Shown here: piece by piece, positions 52,358 through 64,000 of the stretch | How positions within the stretch are numbered: the stretch's first letter is position 1 | Layout of the letters: each line of letters begins with the position of its first letter | DNA from: Macrostomum hystrix | Lineage: Eukaryota > Platyhelminthes > Macrostomidae | Reading direction: 5' to 3' | Assembly (NCBI GenBank): GCA_950097015.1 | Contig: CATNEN010000002.1 | Span: forward strand, 2,356,001-2,420,000 | DNA length: 64,000 bases | Position numbers and translations under genes: made by a program | The notes under the pieces: generated by a model | Seen by the model: the letters and a program-made list of their open reading frames with translations, nothing else | Database searches by the model: none | Told to the model about the DNA's origin: nothing

Positions 52358-55300
52358 TCACTCCAATGCTTCAGTCAGTGGTGGCAGTAGAAGGCTGTAC
52401 AGCAGTCGATCTCTGGCCAGATGCCTTCCAATGAGCACCCCGTTTGAGTCCATGCCTTTCCTGGCCAAACTCTCCATGCGGCAATGGGCCCCCCACTGGT
52501 CGGAGGGTCGCATGAGGCCGCCAGCTACAGCGTTAGTAGCGAATCGAACCCTGCCTGACCGGTTTTGCTTTTGTTTGTCTGAATGTTCGCTGCGTGACAG
52601 GACTGTGGGATCGAGTGGCGGTAGCAGGACTAGCGGCAGCTGATACCTACTGGTTGCATCAACACCTGGCGATCGCCAGGTTGCCATGTAATTGCTGGCA
52701 TCGGGTCGATGCTCGACTTGAAGATGACGGTCGCTGAGACTGGTTGAAAAGGGTGAAAAAGACTGGTTAAATTATTCAACTGCTTACTCTACTGCTAAAG
52801 TCAGTAGAGTGTATAGATTTGTAAGTTCTTTCTGGAAAGTGCTTTTGTTTTTTAGAGTCCTAAAAGCTTGGAAAAATTAGCGATTGAGACCGATTGAGGT
52901 AGATTGGGAGCGGTTCGAGCGGTTGATAGCAGTTGAGATCGATTGGGAGCGGTTGAGGTGGATTGGGAGGGGTTGAGGTGGATTGGGAGCGTTTGAAGTC
53001 AATTGAGAGCGTTTGAGGTCAATTTGGAGCAGTTAGAGCGCTTGATAGCAGCTTAGATCGATTGGAAGCATTTTAGGTCGATTGGGAGTGGTTGAGGTCA
53101 ATTGAGAGCGTTTGAGGTCGATTGAGAGCGGTTGAAATCAACTGAGAGCGTTTGAGGTCAATTGGGAGCGGTTGAGGGCGATTGGGAGCGGTTCGAGCGG
53201 TTGATAGTCGTTGAGGTCGATTGGGAGCGGTTGAGGTCAATGGGGAGCGGTTGAGGTCAATGGGGAGCGGTTGAGGTCAATTGGGAGCGGTTCGAGCGGT
53301 TGATGGTCGTTGAGGTCAATTGGGAGCGGTTCGAGCGGTTGATAGTCGTTGAGGTCAATTGAGAGCGTTTGAGGTCGATTGGGAGCGGTTGAGGTCAATT
53401 AAGAGCGGTTGAGGTTTATTAGGAGTAGTTGAGGTCAACGGGGAGCGGTTGAGGGCGATTGGGAGCGGTTAAGGGCGATTAGGAGCGGTTGAGGTCGATT
53501 GGGAGCGGTTGAGGTCGATTGGGAGCGGTTAAGGTCGATTGGGAGCGGTTAAGGTTGATTGAGAGCGGTTGAGGTCAATGGGGAGCGGTTGAGGTCGATT
53601 GGGAGCGTTTAAGGTTGATTGAGAGCGGTTGAGGTCAATGGGGAGCGGTTGAGGTCGATTGGGAGCGGTTGAGTTCAATGGGGAGCGGTTGAGGTCGATT
53701 GGGAGCGGTTAAGGTTGATTGAGAGCGGTTGAGGTCAATGGGGAGCGTTTGAGGTCGATTGGGAGGGATTCAGATCGGTTGATAGCAGTGGCACTTTTCA
53801 CTCACAATCCATAGTTCACATAACTGGTTCCATACAGCAGCTGGTCAGTCAGCCTGGGACATCGATAGGGTTTCTGGCGTGAGCGCTCCGCGATGGCCCC
53901 CGAGTCTATGCGCTCGATCGGTGGCAAATTCGCCACCAGTCGCTTTAGCCGGAAGTCGCCCATTCGACTGGGAATGTTTTAATAGTTTTTGTGAACTGTG
54001 AACCCAAAAGAGTCATTTGCAATGAAATCACACGAATTCTAACCGCGTATCCTATTTCATGAGCAATAAAATGTGCTCACTCGAAAACTGTCTCTTCTCT
54101 GGTGTCGTGGAATCGGTGCCTCCTCTGAGCAGGTCGCGGAATCGGCGGAGTCGGTGCTGGAGGTTGCCACATCTGCAATTTTCATGAAGATTTGTTCGCG
54201 ATTGTTAGTTTAAATATATCAAATATATAATGTGAGAGCGCCATTTCATTTAGAAAGATTCGCGATCAATAACTTTTGACGCCAGTTTAGTCATTACGAG
54301 CAATAAACAGTTGAACAGAAAGTCTAACAATAAAATAATAATAGCAGGAGGGCTGTGGGGGCACTGAACATCATTTGGTGACACTTGACAATCAGCCAGC
54401 GAGAGGTAATTCTTCCCTATTTCGCTGACTCCTGAGCACAAACGAATACAGATGCTGTGTGTCGACTATGTACATTTCATTTGACTCGTTTGACCTTCAA
54501 AGTGAGGTTGACCCTTAAATGCGAAAGTTCCATGATGACCTCCAAAAGCCTTCGCCCCAAATGAATGCGGATTCGCCGCAGATTCGAGCTCAGGGACCTT
54601 AAGATAGAAAGGCAGAAGTAATAAACGCCCTGCCGTCAGCATCGTCGAGATATGTCTATCACGTGTCTATCATGTGTCTATCATGTGTCTATCACATGTC
54701 TATCATGTGTCTATCATCATGTCTATCATGTGTCTATCATGTGTCTATCATGTGTCTATCATGTGTCTATCATGTGTCTATCATGTGTCTATCATCATGT
54801 CTATCATGTGTCTATCATGTGTCTATCATGTGTCTATCATGTGTCTATCATGTGTCTATCATGTGTCTATCATCATGTCTATCATTAGAATAACAGCATC
54901 TGCAAACCTCATCGTCAAATCCAAATAGCGACCCGATTGTTACGACTGGCGGCAGGGTAAATTGAACTTCGGTCCGCCCAGCCTTCTTGACTGTCCCGTC
55001 GAATCCAAGCTGTTCCTCAAAATCGATTTCGTCTTCTTGGTCTTGTTCATCGCTGTCATCTTCGTGGTCTCTCTGGCTGACGCTGGTGGCGATTGTTTGA
55101 CGCTCTTCTTCACTTAACGCCATCAACTTCCGCTGCTTCTGCTGCAGTCCTTTGCTGTCCGAGTCCGAGGTGGTCGCGCTGTCCGATTCCAGACTCTCCG
55201 TGCCCATGCCTGAGTCGGATGGGCGATGACGTCGTGGTCGTCGGCGACGCATGTCGTTCCGTCCCGCGTCCTCGGCAAGGGTGGCGGAAAGCAGTGCGCC

Positions 55301-57073
55301 AGTCCAGCGCTGAAACATTTTTGTTGGAAGGGAAAATGACGCTTCGTTAGACGGCCCGAAATTACGTCGAAGTCCCACTTCCTCCAATTAACTCATACGG
55401 AATTTCATAGTAAGCTTACCTTATTTAACTCATGATTCAACTCATGGCCCATCTGTTGAAGGAGATTCACCAAGTTTTCACCTTTGAAGCGAACATCAGA
55501 ATCGATAACCTCACCACGTGACTGCACACCCCCTCTCCGCGCCTGATTGGCCAGCTTCATGAGCTCATCGATCAGATTCTCCAGCTGGGCGACGATAGCT
55601 GACACCAGGTGAAGCTCGAAATCCTCATCTAGAGGCAATTGTCTGCGTTGTTAGGGGCATTTAAGAATTAACAAGCGCATGTGCTCGAATCTATAATTTT
55701 GGGAATCGACGTCTTGGGATTTGACGTCAAGGGATTTGACATCAAGGGATTTTTACGTCAATGAGTTTGACGTCATGGGATTTGACGCCCTAAGTTTTCA
55801 CGTCGTTGGATTTGACGTCATGGGATTTCAAAGCATGAAGGCCTCACTGCTTTATTTCCAAAAGCCTGCGGCACATCTCGCGGTGATCAGCCACGCTGCT
55901 AGCAGACTCTGCCATCAGTTCGGTGAGGGCCGTGGCCACAGGCTCAGTTAAAAGCATCACATCAGGACGGCCGAACCACGGCTCGGAGACGATGGACGTC
56001 AGCAGATCGAAAGATTTATCCCATTCGACTCGAAGCTCCTCCAAATTCTCTGTATTCGATTCCGATTTAGTTTCCGAAGTCTGCTCTTCTGGATCCGTGT
56101 CCGGTTCTACTCCCGTTTCTTGTTCGACTTCCGGTTCTTGTTCGACTTCCGGTTCTTGTTCGACCCCCGGTTTTTGTTCGACCCCCGGTTTTTGTTCCAC
56201 TTCCTTGACAAAGTCAATTGACTTAGCTAGTACAGCTTCTGGCTCCTCTTCTCGGTATGTGGCAATGCTGGGCACATCCTGTACACCCTGCGGCGATTCC
56301 GATTCCGCTTTCCCTTCCTGAAAATTCTCAGCGCTTGGCACGTCTTGCGCATCTTGTATCGTTGATTCAGGATCCGGAAATTCATCGACTTTCTCGACAT
56401 TTTCAGCGTCGTCAGCAGCATCGACGTCCACGACGGTGACAATTATGGGAACTGCAACAGTAGCAAGCTCGGACTCTGAAGGAATAATTGATGGAAGCTC
56501 TTCCGATAAGATCTGCTCCTGCTGCAGTTGCTGTTGTTGCTGTAACGGCGACGGTGGTAGAGATGCCGGCGGCGGCAGCGGAAGTGACTTCGGAACTGGA
56601 AGACGTCGGTTCGCGGCCGGCTGATTTCGCCTCCTTGGCGGCTTGAGCTGCTGCTTGACGACTTGCGGTGGCGGTGGCTTCGGCGCCTGAGGCTGTGAAG
56701 CTGACTTTTGCCATATTGGCGGTGGTGGCGGCGGAGGTGGCGGTGGTGGAGGCGGAGTCGGCGGGGTCGGGTTCGTGTCTCTAGCAGTTTCCGGCTCTGA
56801 CGGAGGCGAAGGCATCGATTCTGGCTGCTGATCCTGAAAGAGGGATTTTTCGGGGTTCCCTGTGCCTTGATCGAGTTGTGTTTCGGTCATAACTTTATAA
56901 GCCTAGCTCACTACGTCCACACCTTCCAGTCGACCTGTCGTTGCTGCTGCTGCCGTCGCTGCTGCTGCTGCTGCCTTAGTTGCCGCAGCTGCTGTTGATC
57001 TGGCAGTGGTGGCAGCTTTGTCTGCTGAGCACCCGGGTTGATTCTACGCCTTTGTCGCTGTGAAGTCAGCTCT

Positions 57074-57112
<39 letters not shown>

Positions 57113-57396
57113 GTCACTGCCGTGACTTCACTTGTTTCCTCCTGCTTCACCGGATCGTCTAGAATCGTCACTGACCGTGGAGCATTGTCCTCTTTCTCAA
57201 CTTCATCTTCGGACTGCCCCGAGCTGGACTCGGGCTGATCTTCAACCGCTTCATTCTCCCCATCCTCATCCGCCCAGGTGTCCCACCTGGCTGCTACATG
57301 AAGGTAGGACTCCTCGTCGGCGACTGAGGATGCGACTGCCTCGCCTGCCGGTGTCGGCGTCGGGATTATCGGCAGTCGCCGACGGAGGCGAAAGGG
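52358..57396 (-). CDS. Large Pro/Gln-rich multi-exon gene, function unknown
   Basis: Minus-strand exons I can join: 56890-55848, 55642-55420, 55309-54908, 54172-54081, 53967-53806 and 52739-52358. All have AG acceptors and GT donors, and all five junctions keep phase (2, 0, 0, 2, 2). They give 767 residues from the ATG at 56890. An upstream exon (57396-56911; acidic with Gln runs) is open but ends in TAG about 20 bases before that ATG. A 32-base micro-intron (56934-56903) would join the two in frame. Features are a 13-Pro run, a Gln run, a repeated VEQ-P-V/E acidic segment, a conserved-looking helical block (LENLIDELMKLANQ), an Arg-rich/Asp-Glu-rich stretch and a Leu-rich C-terminus. I recognise no family. 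The 54908 donor (GTTTGC) is weak. Confidence 0.65.
52880..53790 (+). repeat. 20-bp tandem array (GATTGGGAGCGGTTGAGGTC)
   Basis: There are about 45 variable copies filling the last intron of the large minus-strand gene. Confidence 0.96.
54340..54610 (-). mobile_element. SINE-A copy, diverged, in an intron of the large gene
   Basis: On + it runs from GGGCTGTGGGGGCACTGAAC through CGCTGACTCCTGAGCACA to GATTCGAGCTCAGGGACC. It has more changes than other copies and its tRNA head is cut short. Confidence 0.85.
54648..54888 (+). repeat. 11-bp array (ATGTGTCTATC)
   Basis: There are about 21 copies with periodic shortened units (ATCATGTCTATC). It ends about 20 bases from the coding exon at 54908. Confidence 0.97.
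55700..55835 (+). repeat. ~14-bp repeat (GGGATTTGACGTCA) carrying CRE palindromes
   Basis: About 9 imperfect units fill the 205-base intron 55847-55643. TGACGTCA, the full cAMP-response palindrome, occurs at 55722-55729, 55768-55775 and 55813-55820. Confidence 0.9.
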
Positions 57397-57424
57397 CTGT
57401 TTTAGGGTGGGAAAATTTTTTCCA

Positions 57425-57900
57425 TTATTGTTGCCTCATCTGTTAACTCTCACTGTCTCACCTGTTAACTCTCACTGTCTCACCTGTTAACTCTCACTGT
57501 CTCACCTGTTAACTCTCACTGTCTCACCTGTTAACTCTCACTGTCTCACCTGTTAACTCTCACTGTCTCACCTGTTAACTCTCACTGTCTCACCTGTTAA
57601 CTCTCACTGTCTCACCTGTTAACTCTTACTGTCTCATCTGTTAACTCTCACTGTCTCACCTGTTAACTCTCACTGTCTCATCTGTTAACTCTCACTGTCT
57701 CACCTGTTAACTCTCACTGTCTCACCTGTTAACTCTCACTGTCTCACCTGTTAACTCTCACTGTCTCACCTATTAACTCTCACTGTCTCACCTGTTAACT
57801 CTCACTGTCTCACCTATTAACTCTCACTGTCTCACCTGTTAACTCCCACTGTCTCACCTGTTAACTCCCACTGTCTCACCTGTTAACTCCCACTGTTTCA
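57425..57900 (+). repeat. 22-bp tandem array (CACCTGTTAACTCTCACTGT)
   Basis: There are about 21 copies just upstream (minus strand) of the exon at 57396, so it lies in that intron or the promoter region. Confidence 0.97.
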
Positions 57901-58409
57901 CCCGTTAACTTTCACTGCTTGGCTGGTAACTCTCCACTGTCCAGTAACTCCCAGTATCTCACCTGCTAACTCACCTGGTGACTCCATTTTACCAGAAGTA
58001 AAGACAGTTTCAACAGTATATTCCCGTTTTGAGCAATTCCAAGAGAGTTCTACACAAATACCTGTCGGCCTACCACGGATTCCGTTATCCGAGAGTAAAT
58101 ATTTGTTTAAGTCGTTGATTTTTGCGGTTGTCCGGATTTATAATTACGCGACTGTACGGCTCTGCTCCAACCGTAGCTCATACTCATTATACTCATAAAG
58201 TGTACGCAATTGATGGTAGTTGTCAAACACTCAATCAATTCACCTTTTTAAATGGCTTAGAAATTTGATCATTCTGTGTGGGTTCCGGTGGCTCAAACAA
58301 TTGGCGAATTACCGAATTCGGAATGTGACCTGATTTCATTGGATGGTGAAGAAAGGTGGAAAAATTAAATGCTGTACAAAGCTACGAGTATTGTACAAAT
58401 TAAATGCAG

Positions 58410-60095
58410 AACGTTGCAATGACTAGTGAACAAAATGCCGTACATAGCTATGACTAGTGTACAAAATGCCGTACATAGCTATGACTAGTGTACAAAATGC
58501 TGTACATAGCTATGACTAGTGTACAAAATGCCGTACATAGCTATGACTAGTGTACAAAATGCTGTACATAGCTATGACTAGTGTACAAAATGCCGTACAT
58601 AGCTATGACTAGTGTACAAAATGCCGTACATAGCTATGACTAGTGTACAAAATGCTGTACATAGCTATGACTAGTGTACAAAATGCCGTACATAGCTATG
58701 ACTAGTGTACAAAATGCTGTACATAGCTATGACTAGTGTACAAAATGCTGTACATAGCTATGACTAGTGTACAAAATGCCGTACATAGCTATGACTAGTG
58801 TACAAAATGCCGTACATAGCTATGACTAGTGTACAAAATGCCGTACATAGCTATGACTAGTGTACAAAATGCCGTACATAGCTATGACTAGTGTACAAAA
58901 TGCCGTACATAGCTATGACTAGTGTACAAAATGCTGTACATAGCTATGACTAGTGTACAAAATGCCGTACATAGCTATGACTAGTGTACAAAATGCCGTA
59001 CATAGCTATGACTAGTGTACAAAATGCCGTACATAGCTATGACTAGTGTACAAAATGCCGTACATAGCTATGACTAGTGTACAAAATGCTGTACATAGCT
59101 ATGACTAGTGTACAAAATGCCGTACATAGCTATGACTAGTGTACAAAATGCCGTACATAGCTATGACTAGTGTACAAAATGCCGTACATAGCTATGACTA
59201 GTGTACAAAATGCTGTACATAGCTATGACTAGTGTACAAAATGCCGTACATAGCTATGACTAGTGTACAAAATGCCGTACATAGCTATGACTAGTGTACA
59301 AAATGCCGTACATAGCTATGACTAGTGTACAAAATGCCGTACATAGCTATGACTAGTGTACAAAATGCCGTACATAGCTATGACTAGTGTACAAAATGCT
59401 GTACATAGCTATGACTAGTGTACAAAATGCCGTACATAGCTATGACTAGTGTACAAAATGCCGTACATAGCTATGACTAGTGTACAAAATGGCGTACATA
59501 GCTATGACTAGTGTAAAAAATGCTGTACATAGCTATGACTAGTGTACAAAATGCCTTACATAGCTATGACTAGTGTACAAAATGCCGTACATAGCTATGA
59601 CTAGTGTACAAAATGCCGTACAAAGCAATGACTAGTGTACAAAATGCCGTACATAGCTATGACTAGTGTACAAAATGCTGTACATAGCTATGACTAGTGT
59701 ACAAAATGCCGTACAAAGCCATGACTAGTGTACAAAATGCCGTCCATAGCTATGACTAGTGTACAAAATGCTGTACATAGCTATGACTAGTGTACAAAAT
59801 GCTGTACATAGAAATGACTAGTGTACAAAATGCCGTACATAGAAATGACTAGTGTACAAAATGCTGTACATAGCTATGACTAGTGTACAAAATGCCGTAC
59901 ATAGCAATGACTAGTGTACAAAATGCCGCACATAGCAATGACTAGTGTACAAAATGCCGTACATAGCTATGACTAGTGTACAAAATGCCGCACATAGCAA
60001 TGACTAGTGTACAAAATGCCGTACATAGAAATGACTAGTGTACAAAATGCTGTACATAGCTATGACTAGTGTACAAAATGCCGCACATAGCTATG
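58410..60095 (+). repeat. 31-bp tandem array, ~54 copies, with internal palindromes
   Basis: The unit contains CATAGCTATG (a perfect 10-base palindrome), ACTAGT and TGTACA. CCG/CTG is the main variation. Divergence rises toward the right end after about 59480. Confidence 0.97.
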
Positions 60096-60261
60096 AATTT
60101 GTGCAGAATGATGTGCTTGGCTATGAATATCGTACACAGAATGTTACCGGACTTGCTCAGTGTCCTGTGTACTGCAATTAACTATGACCAATCTGTGCAA
60201 CTACTCAGAAACTGTCAGGCACCTCAATGACTGACTGACTGGTCAACGTGTTCTCACTCAC

Positions 60262-60479
60262 CATCCGGTGCAATGGGGTATCGCCTGCTGGATCGCCCAG
60301 CCCTAGCCAAGTCCAGCATCCAGCAGCGACTGTCCTTGGCAGGTCGGCCCGGTGGAAATCCCGTGAACAGCTCATTCACCTGCATGACTGACAGCTCGGG
60401 TGCTGTTCTGGTGTGGACGGAATTCGTCTTTTTTAGTTGATCGATTAGAAATTGGCGAAACCCCGCTTGACTGACTCCA
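60262..60479 (-). CDS. Candidate upstream exon of the large minus-strand gene
   Basis: Open over 218 bases between a CCAG acceptor and a strong GTGAGT donor. It encodes about 72 residues (VSQAGFRQFLIDQLKK near the start, CWMLDLARAG near the end). The exit phase (1) does not match the exon at 57396, so a missing exon lies between them or this is a separate gene. No family recognised. Confidence 0.45.
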
Positions 60480-61014
60480 CTGGAGAAGTTTTGTTAGACA
60501 GTTTGATTGCAGAAATTTAGTCTGCATACCCGATTAGTTCAGCCCTCTTATCAGCAGCCGATCTCCTCGCCCACCGCCTGTTGCAATGCGGCCATTAGCT
60601 GAATCTGGTTTCCAGTGGCAACAGAAAGCAGCGATTATTTTATCTTGGTTTGTTATCAGAGTTTGTGCGGACAACTTGGGCGAGAGAGGCGGTGAGGGGC
60701 AGACAAGGTGAGAGAACAGCTGAGAGTTTCAACTCCGTTCAACAAGCCACTCAAATTCGAACAAAAAGTTCTCAACACCGTTTAGAGTTTCGCGATAAGC
60801 GATAAGAGTTACAAATAGCTATAATAGTAACAATAATTTTTCGTTAATATCAGCCAAGACTGGTGAAATTATGTGGCTAGATACTTGTTCTTGTTTTTAA
60901 GGACTTCCCATATTTTTTAACGACTTCAGAACCTTATAGGTGAAGCCAGTGAGCTGGACTATCTCCATTGCACATAAAGTTCGTTAAATTATTAAGTCAG
61001 TTAAAATATGTAGT
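60480..61014 (-). other. Possible 5' region of the large gene
   Basis: A stretch near 60520-60600 looks partly coding on the minus strand but has stops in the frames I tested. Confidence 0.3.
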
Positions 61015-61395
61015 CTGTTAATGTATAAAATCCGTTAAGAGATTAAGTGCGTTGATAAATATTGTACGCAAAAATACGTTACTTTATTAAGTCCGTTAGT
61101 ATGTAAAGTCCGTTACTTTATTATGTCCCTTAGAATGTAAAGTCCGTTACTTTATTATGTCCGTTAGTATGGAAAGTCCGTTACTTTATTATGTCCGTTA
61201 GTATGTAAGGTCCGTTACTTCATTATGTCCGTTAGTATGTAAAGTCCGTTACTTTATTGTGTCCGTTAGTATGTAAAGTCCGTTACTTTACTATGTCCGT
61301 TAGTATGTAAAGTCCGTTACTTTATTATGTTCGTTAGTTTGTTAAGTCCGTTACTTTACTATGTCCGTTAGTATGTAAAGTCCGTTAATACATGC
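61015..61395 (+). repeat. ~34-bp array (GTCCGTTAGTATGTAAAGTC)
   Basis: There are about 10 imperfect copies, each with two GTCCGTTA motifs. Confidence 0.92.
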
Positions 61396-61924
61396 AATGT
61401 CGAGTGCATGCTACTAAACAAATTTACATTAAAAATATACAGTGACTACTGATAAGTAGTCGGCTTGCAAGGAAAGCAAATCGGCTTCAAAAGCGTATCA
61501 GCTAATAGTACACAGACCAGCAACCCAGCCTTCATACAGCTTAGCAATTCATTAGAAACTTAGAGCTTAGCAGAATGACTAAACCACTTAAAAAGTTGGT
61601 TACATTGTGAGTGCGTGGTCTGCGCACCCACCCACTCGTACTGAGGTTAACATGCTGGCTAAATTATGCCTATCAAATTTCATATGCATTTTCGTGTTTA
61701 AATTGGCACTGAAGTGCTATGTGGTTAACCAGTGCTGCTCTGCCCGCAGATCAGTGAGCATACTCTCCAGTATCTGCAATTTAGTTCAGGCATGTTCACC
61801 AAAATGATTGACAGGAGGTTGAGAATGCGCGGGCTAACGAATTCTTGCTAGACAGCTAATATACGGAACAGAAGTGAGTTAATTGGTAGTCTGAGGAAAA
61901 TTGAAAACTTAGTCGCGTGCAAAT
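61396..61924 (+). other. Intergenic; weak small secreted-protein ORF at ~61651-61807
   Basis: From an ATG near 61651 there is a hydrophobic start (MLAKLCLSNFICIFVFKLAL) followed by a Cys-containing tail of about 30 residues. There is no further support, so I do not call a gene. Confidence 0.25.
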
Positions 61925-62350
61925 AGAGGAGGAAAAGAGAGGGGAGATAAAGGGAGATGAAGGGAGACGAAGAGAGATAAAGGGAGATGAAGGGAGACGA
62001 AGGGAGATGAAGGGAGACGAAGAGAGATGAAGGGAGATGAAAGGAGTTTAAGGAAAATGAAGGAAGATGAAGGGAGATGAAGGGAGATAAATGGAGATGA
62101 AGGAAAATGAAGGAAGATGAATGAGATAATGGGAGATAAAGAAAGATGATAGAAGGAGATGAAGGGAGATAATGGGAAATGAAGAGAAATAAAGGGAGAT
62201 AGAGGGAGAGGAAGGGAGACAAAGGGAGATGAAGGGAGATGAAGGGAGATGAAGGGAGATGAATAAGAATGAAGGGAGCGAAGAGAGATGAAGAGAGATG
62301 AAGGGAGATGAAGGGAGATGAAGGGAGATGAAGGGAGATGAAGGGAGATG
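61925..62350 (+). repeat. Purine array (GAAGGGAGAT)
   Basis: Short irregular units of GAAGGGAGAT(GA/AA). Confidence 0.93.
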
Positions 62351-62945
62351 ATGGGAGAAAAAGGAGATTAGGGAGCTATTTGAAAATATTGATGAAAAAC
62401 AAGCAGAAAAGCATTGTCTATTCAGGAAAAATAGTAAAATATTTGCAGCAAAGCTAGTTCCAAGTGATATTCGCAGAGATGGAACTGAATCAAGTTGCAG
62501 CTCTGCAGCAGCTCGGTCAGTGGCATGTTACTGATACTGTGCTCTCAGTCAAAGCCCAGGAGATATGAAATATTCGAATCGAATTTGTGATTGATGCTGC
62601 TTAGATGAAACTGACAGCGGCCCAGTTCGCTAGCTTCAAATAGCTGGCGTGATTTCACTTTTCGCGGATTTTATCTAGCCGACCTGCAGCTGCATCCCTC
62701 CAATTCCGCTCTATAGGCCCAGCTTTCAATTTATAAGCCGTGACGCAATCGTGCGACCGGTGTTACGCAATCAAGTAAATTATCAACTGAAATTTACAAA
62801 AAATTGAAGGTGTTTGCTACACGGAATTTCTATACATTTTGTGTATCCAATTCTGATTGCTTCAATTGAAAGTCTGATATGAAGATAGTGATTCAGAAAG
62901 TGCGGGATTTAGTTTTCTTTGTCGGATGTTTGAAGGATTTAAATT
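62351..62945 (+). other. Intergenic, no gene seen
   Basis: No supported feature. Confidence 0.4.
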
Positions 62946-62949
62946 CGCG

Positions 62950-63480
62950 ATTCGGAATGTGGGTTTCAATTTTGGATGTAGGATTCCAATTTTGGATGTG
63001 GGATTTTTTTTTGGGGTGTGGGATTTCGATGTTGGATGTGGATTTCGATGCTGGATGTGGGATTTCGATTTTGAATGTGGGATTTCGATTTTGGATGTGG
63101 GATTTCGATTCGGGATGTAGGATTTTTTATTCGGGATGTGGGATTTCGATTTGGGATGTAGGATTTTTTATTCGGGATGTGGGATTTCGATTTGGGATGT
63201 AGGATTTTTTATTCGGGATGTGGGATTTCGATTTGGGATATGGGATTTCGATTTTGGATGTGGGATTTTTTATTCGGGATGTAGGATTTTTTATTCGGGA
63301 TGTGGGATTTCAATTCGGGATGTGGGATTTCGATTCGGGATGTAGGATTTTTTATTCGGGATGTGGGATTTCGATTTGGGATGTGGGATTTCGATTTGGG
63401 ATGTGGGCTTTTTTATTCGGGATGTGGGATTTCGATTCGGCATGTGGGATTTCATTTCAAGATATGAGATTTCGATTTGG
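62950..63480 (+). repeat. ~19-bp array (GGATGTGGGATTTCGATTT)
   Basis: There are about 27 variable copies, some with TTTTTTATTC in place of TTCGATTT. The degenerate end fades near 63550. Confidence 0.95.
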
Positions 63481-63550
63481 AATTTTTTTTAGATTCTTTT
63501 TCGATTTTAGATTTAGATTTTTAGATTCTTTTTTTAGATTCTATACGCAT

Positions 63551-64000
63551 TTTTTAGGATGTGCGTATAGCATTTTGATTAATTAGTGCGAATTTTTTTT
63601 CATTTTTTGAAGATCCATCGTAGAATTTATACAGCCGTTAACCTCTAGATCCAAAGGATACTGTGATTGCGGCTTAACTTAGCCATTGACCATGCCAATG
63701 AAAACATGAAATCGCAAATCATAAAAACGGAAACAAGCCTTGTGAAATAACAAAATTGTTCAGATCATCGATTTTGCCAAAACTCAACTTCCGATGCTTT
63801 AGAATGAACCCGACCAGATTAAATTTTATGGGCCACGAATTTCAGGTTTTTTCTGTTCAGCTTTGCGGTAATTTTAGTCAGTATTAAAAAAATTGTTTTT
63901 TTTAAAAAAAAATGTTACACATTGGCATTCGGCAAAGAGCAGAACTCAGAAAAATGATTTATTTATAAAAAATTTGTTAAATTTTTTTACCGCTGAATCA
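63551..64000 (+). other. Window end, AT-rich, no gene seen
   Basis: A/T homopolymer runs; no supported feature. Confidence 0.4.

Noticed and set aside
57425-60095. CRISPR-like array
   Set aside because: Units are contiguous with no unique spacers, and the genome is eukaryotic.
61607-61807. Insulin-like or other Cys-rich hormone
   Set aside because: The cysteine spacing does not match the insulin A-chain pattern, and no second chain or cleavage site is seen.

Overview
This is a eukaryotic nuclear window from an invertebrate animal. Genes are interrupted by GT-AG introns, and the window carries tRNA-derived SINEs, Tc1/mariner and hAT DNA elements and a Ty3/gypsy retroelement. The selenoprotein glutathione peroxidase, a single-BIR/RING IAP and an allatostatin-C-like neuropeptide fit a lophotrochozoan. 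The peroxidase resembles flatworm enzymes (a free-living, Macrostomum-like worm is my best guess), but the species is inference.

Layout, 1-26 kb: a selenocysteine glutathione peroxidase with its SECIS element (229-6121, + strand); a hAT-type MITE (about 6.5 kb); a single-pass membrane protein with PPxY motifs (9.6-10.35 kb, -); exons of an extracellular receptor-like gene (13.1-19.4 kb, +); an IAP (19.87-20.57 kb, -); an apparently intact Tc1-like transposon (20.88-22.33 kb); a small secreted cationic-peptide gene (24.1-24.35 kb, -); and a deleted Tc1 relative (24.96-25.57 kb).

Layout, 26-64 kb: a complete young Ty3/gypsy element on the minus strand (26074-35220), with apparently identical 667-bp LTRs, gag, pol and an unusual third ORF; a class A GPCR with a frameshift (35.8-36.9 kb, +); a decayed ankyrin-like gene split by a second SINE family with a clear target duplication (37.5-38.6 kb, -); a two-exon allatostatin-C-like preprohormone (41.8-44.5 kb, +); and a multi-exon Pro/Gln-rich gene of unknown function (52.4-57.4 kb or further, -).

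Roughly a quarter of the window is tandem repeats with units of 11-34 bp. Almost every array is private to its locus, and many lie inside introns. They create very long but spurious ORFs. Ten full or partial copies of one SINE family (SINE-A) are scattered through the window. The host genes look like independent neighbours, not a pathway. The most interesting items are the selenoprotein/SECIS pair, the neuropeptide and antimicrobial-peptide-like precursors, and the gypsy element with a predicted -1 frameshift, a Cys-motif repeat inside Pol and a nuclear-looking third ORF.
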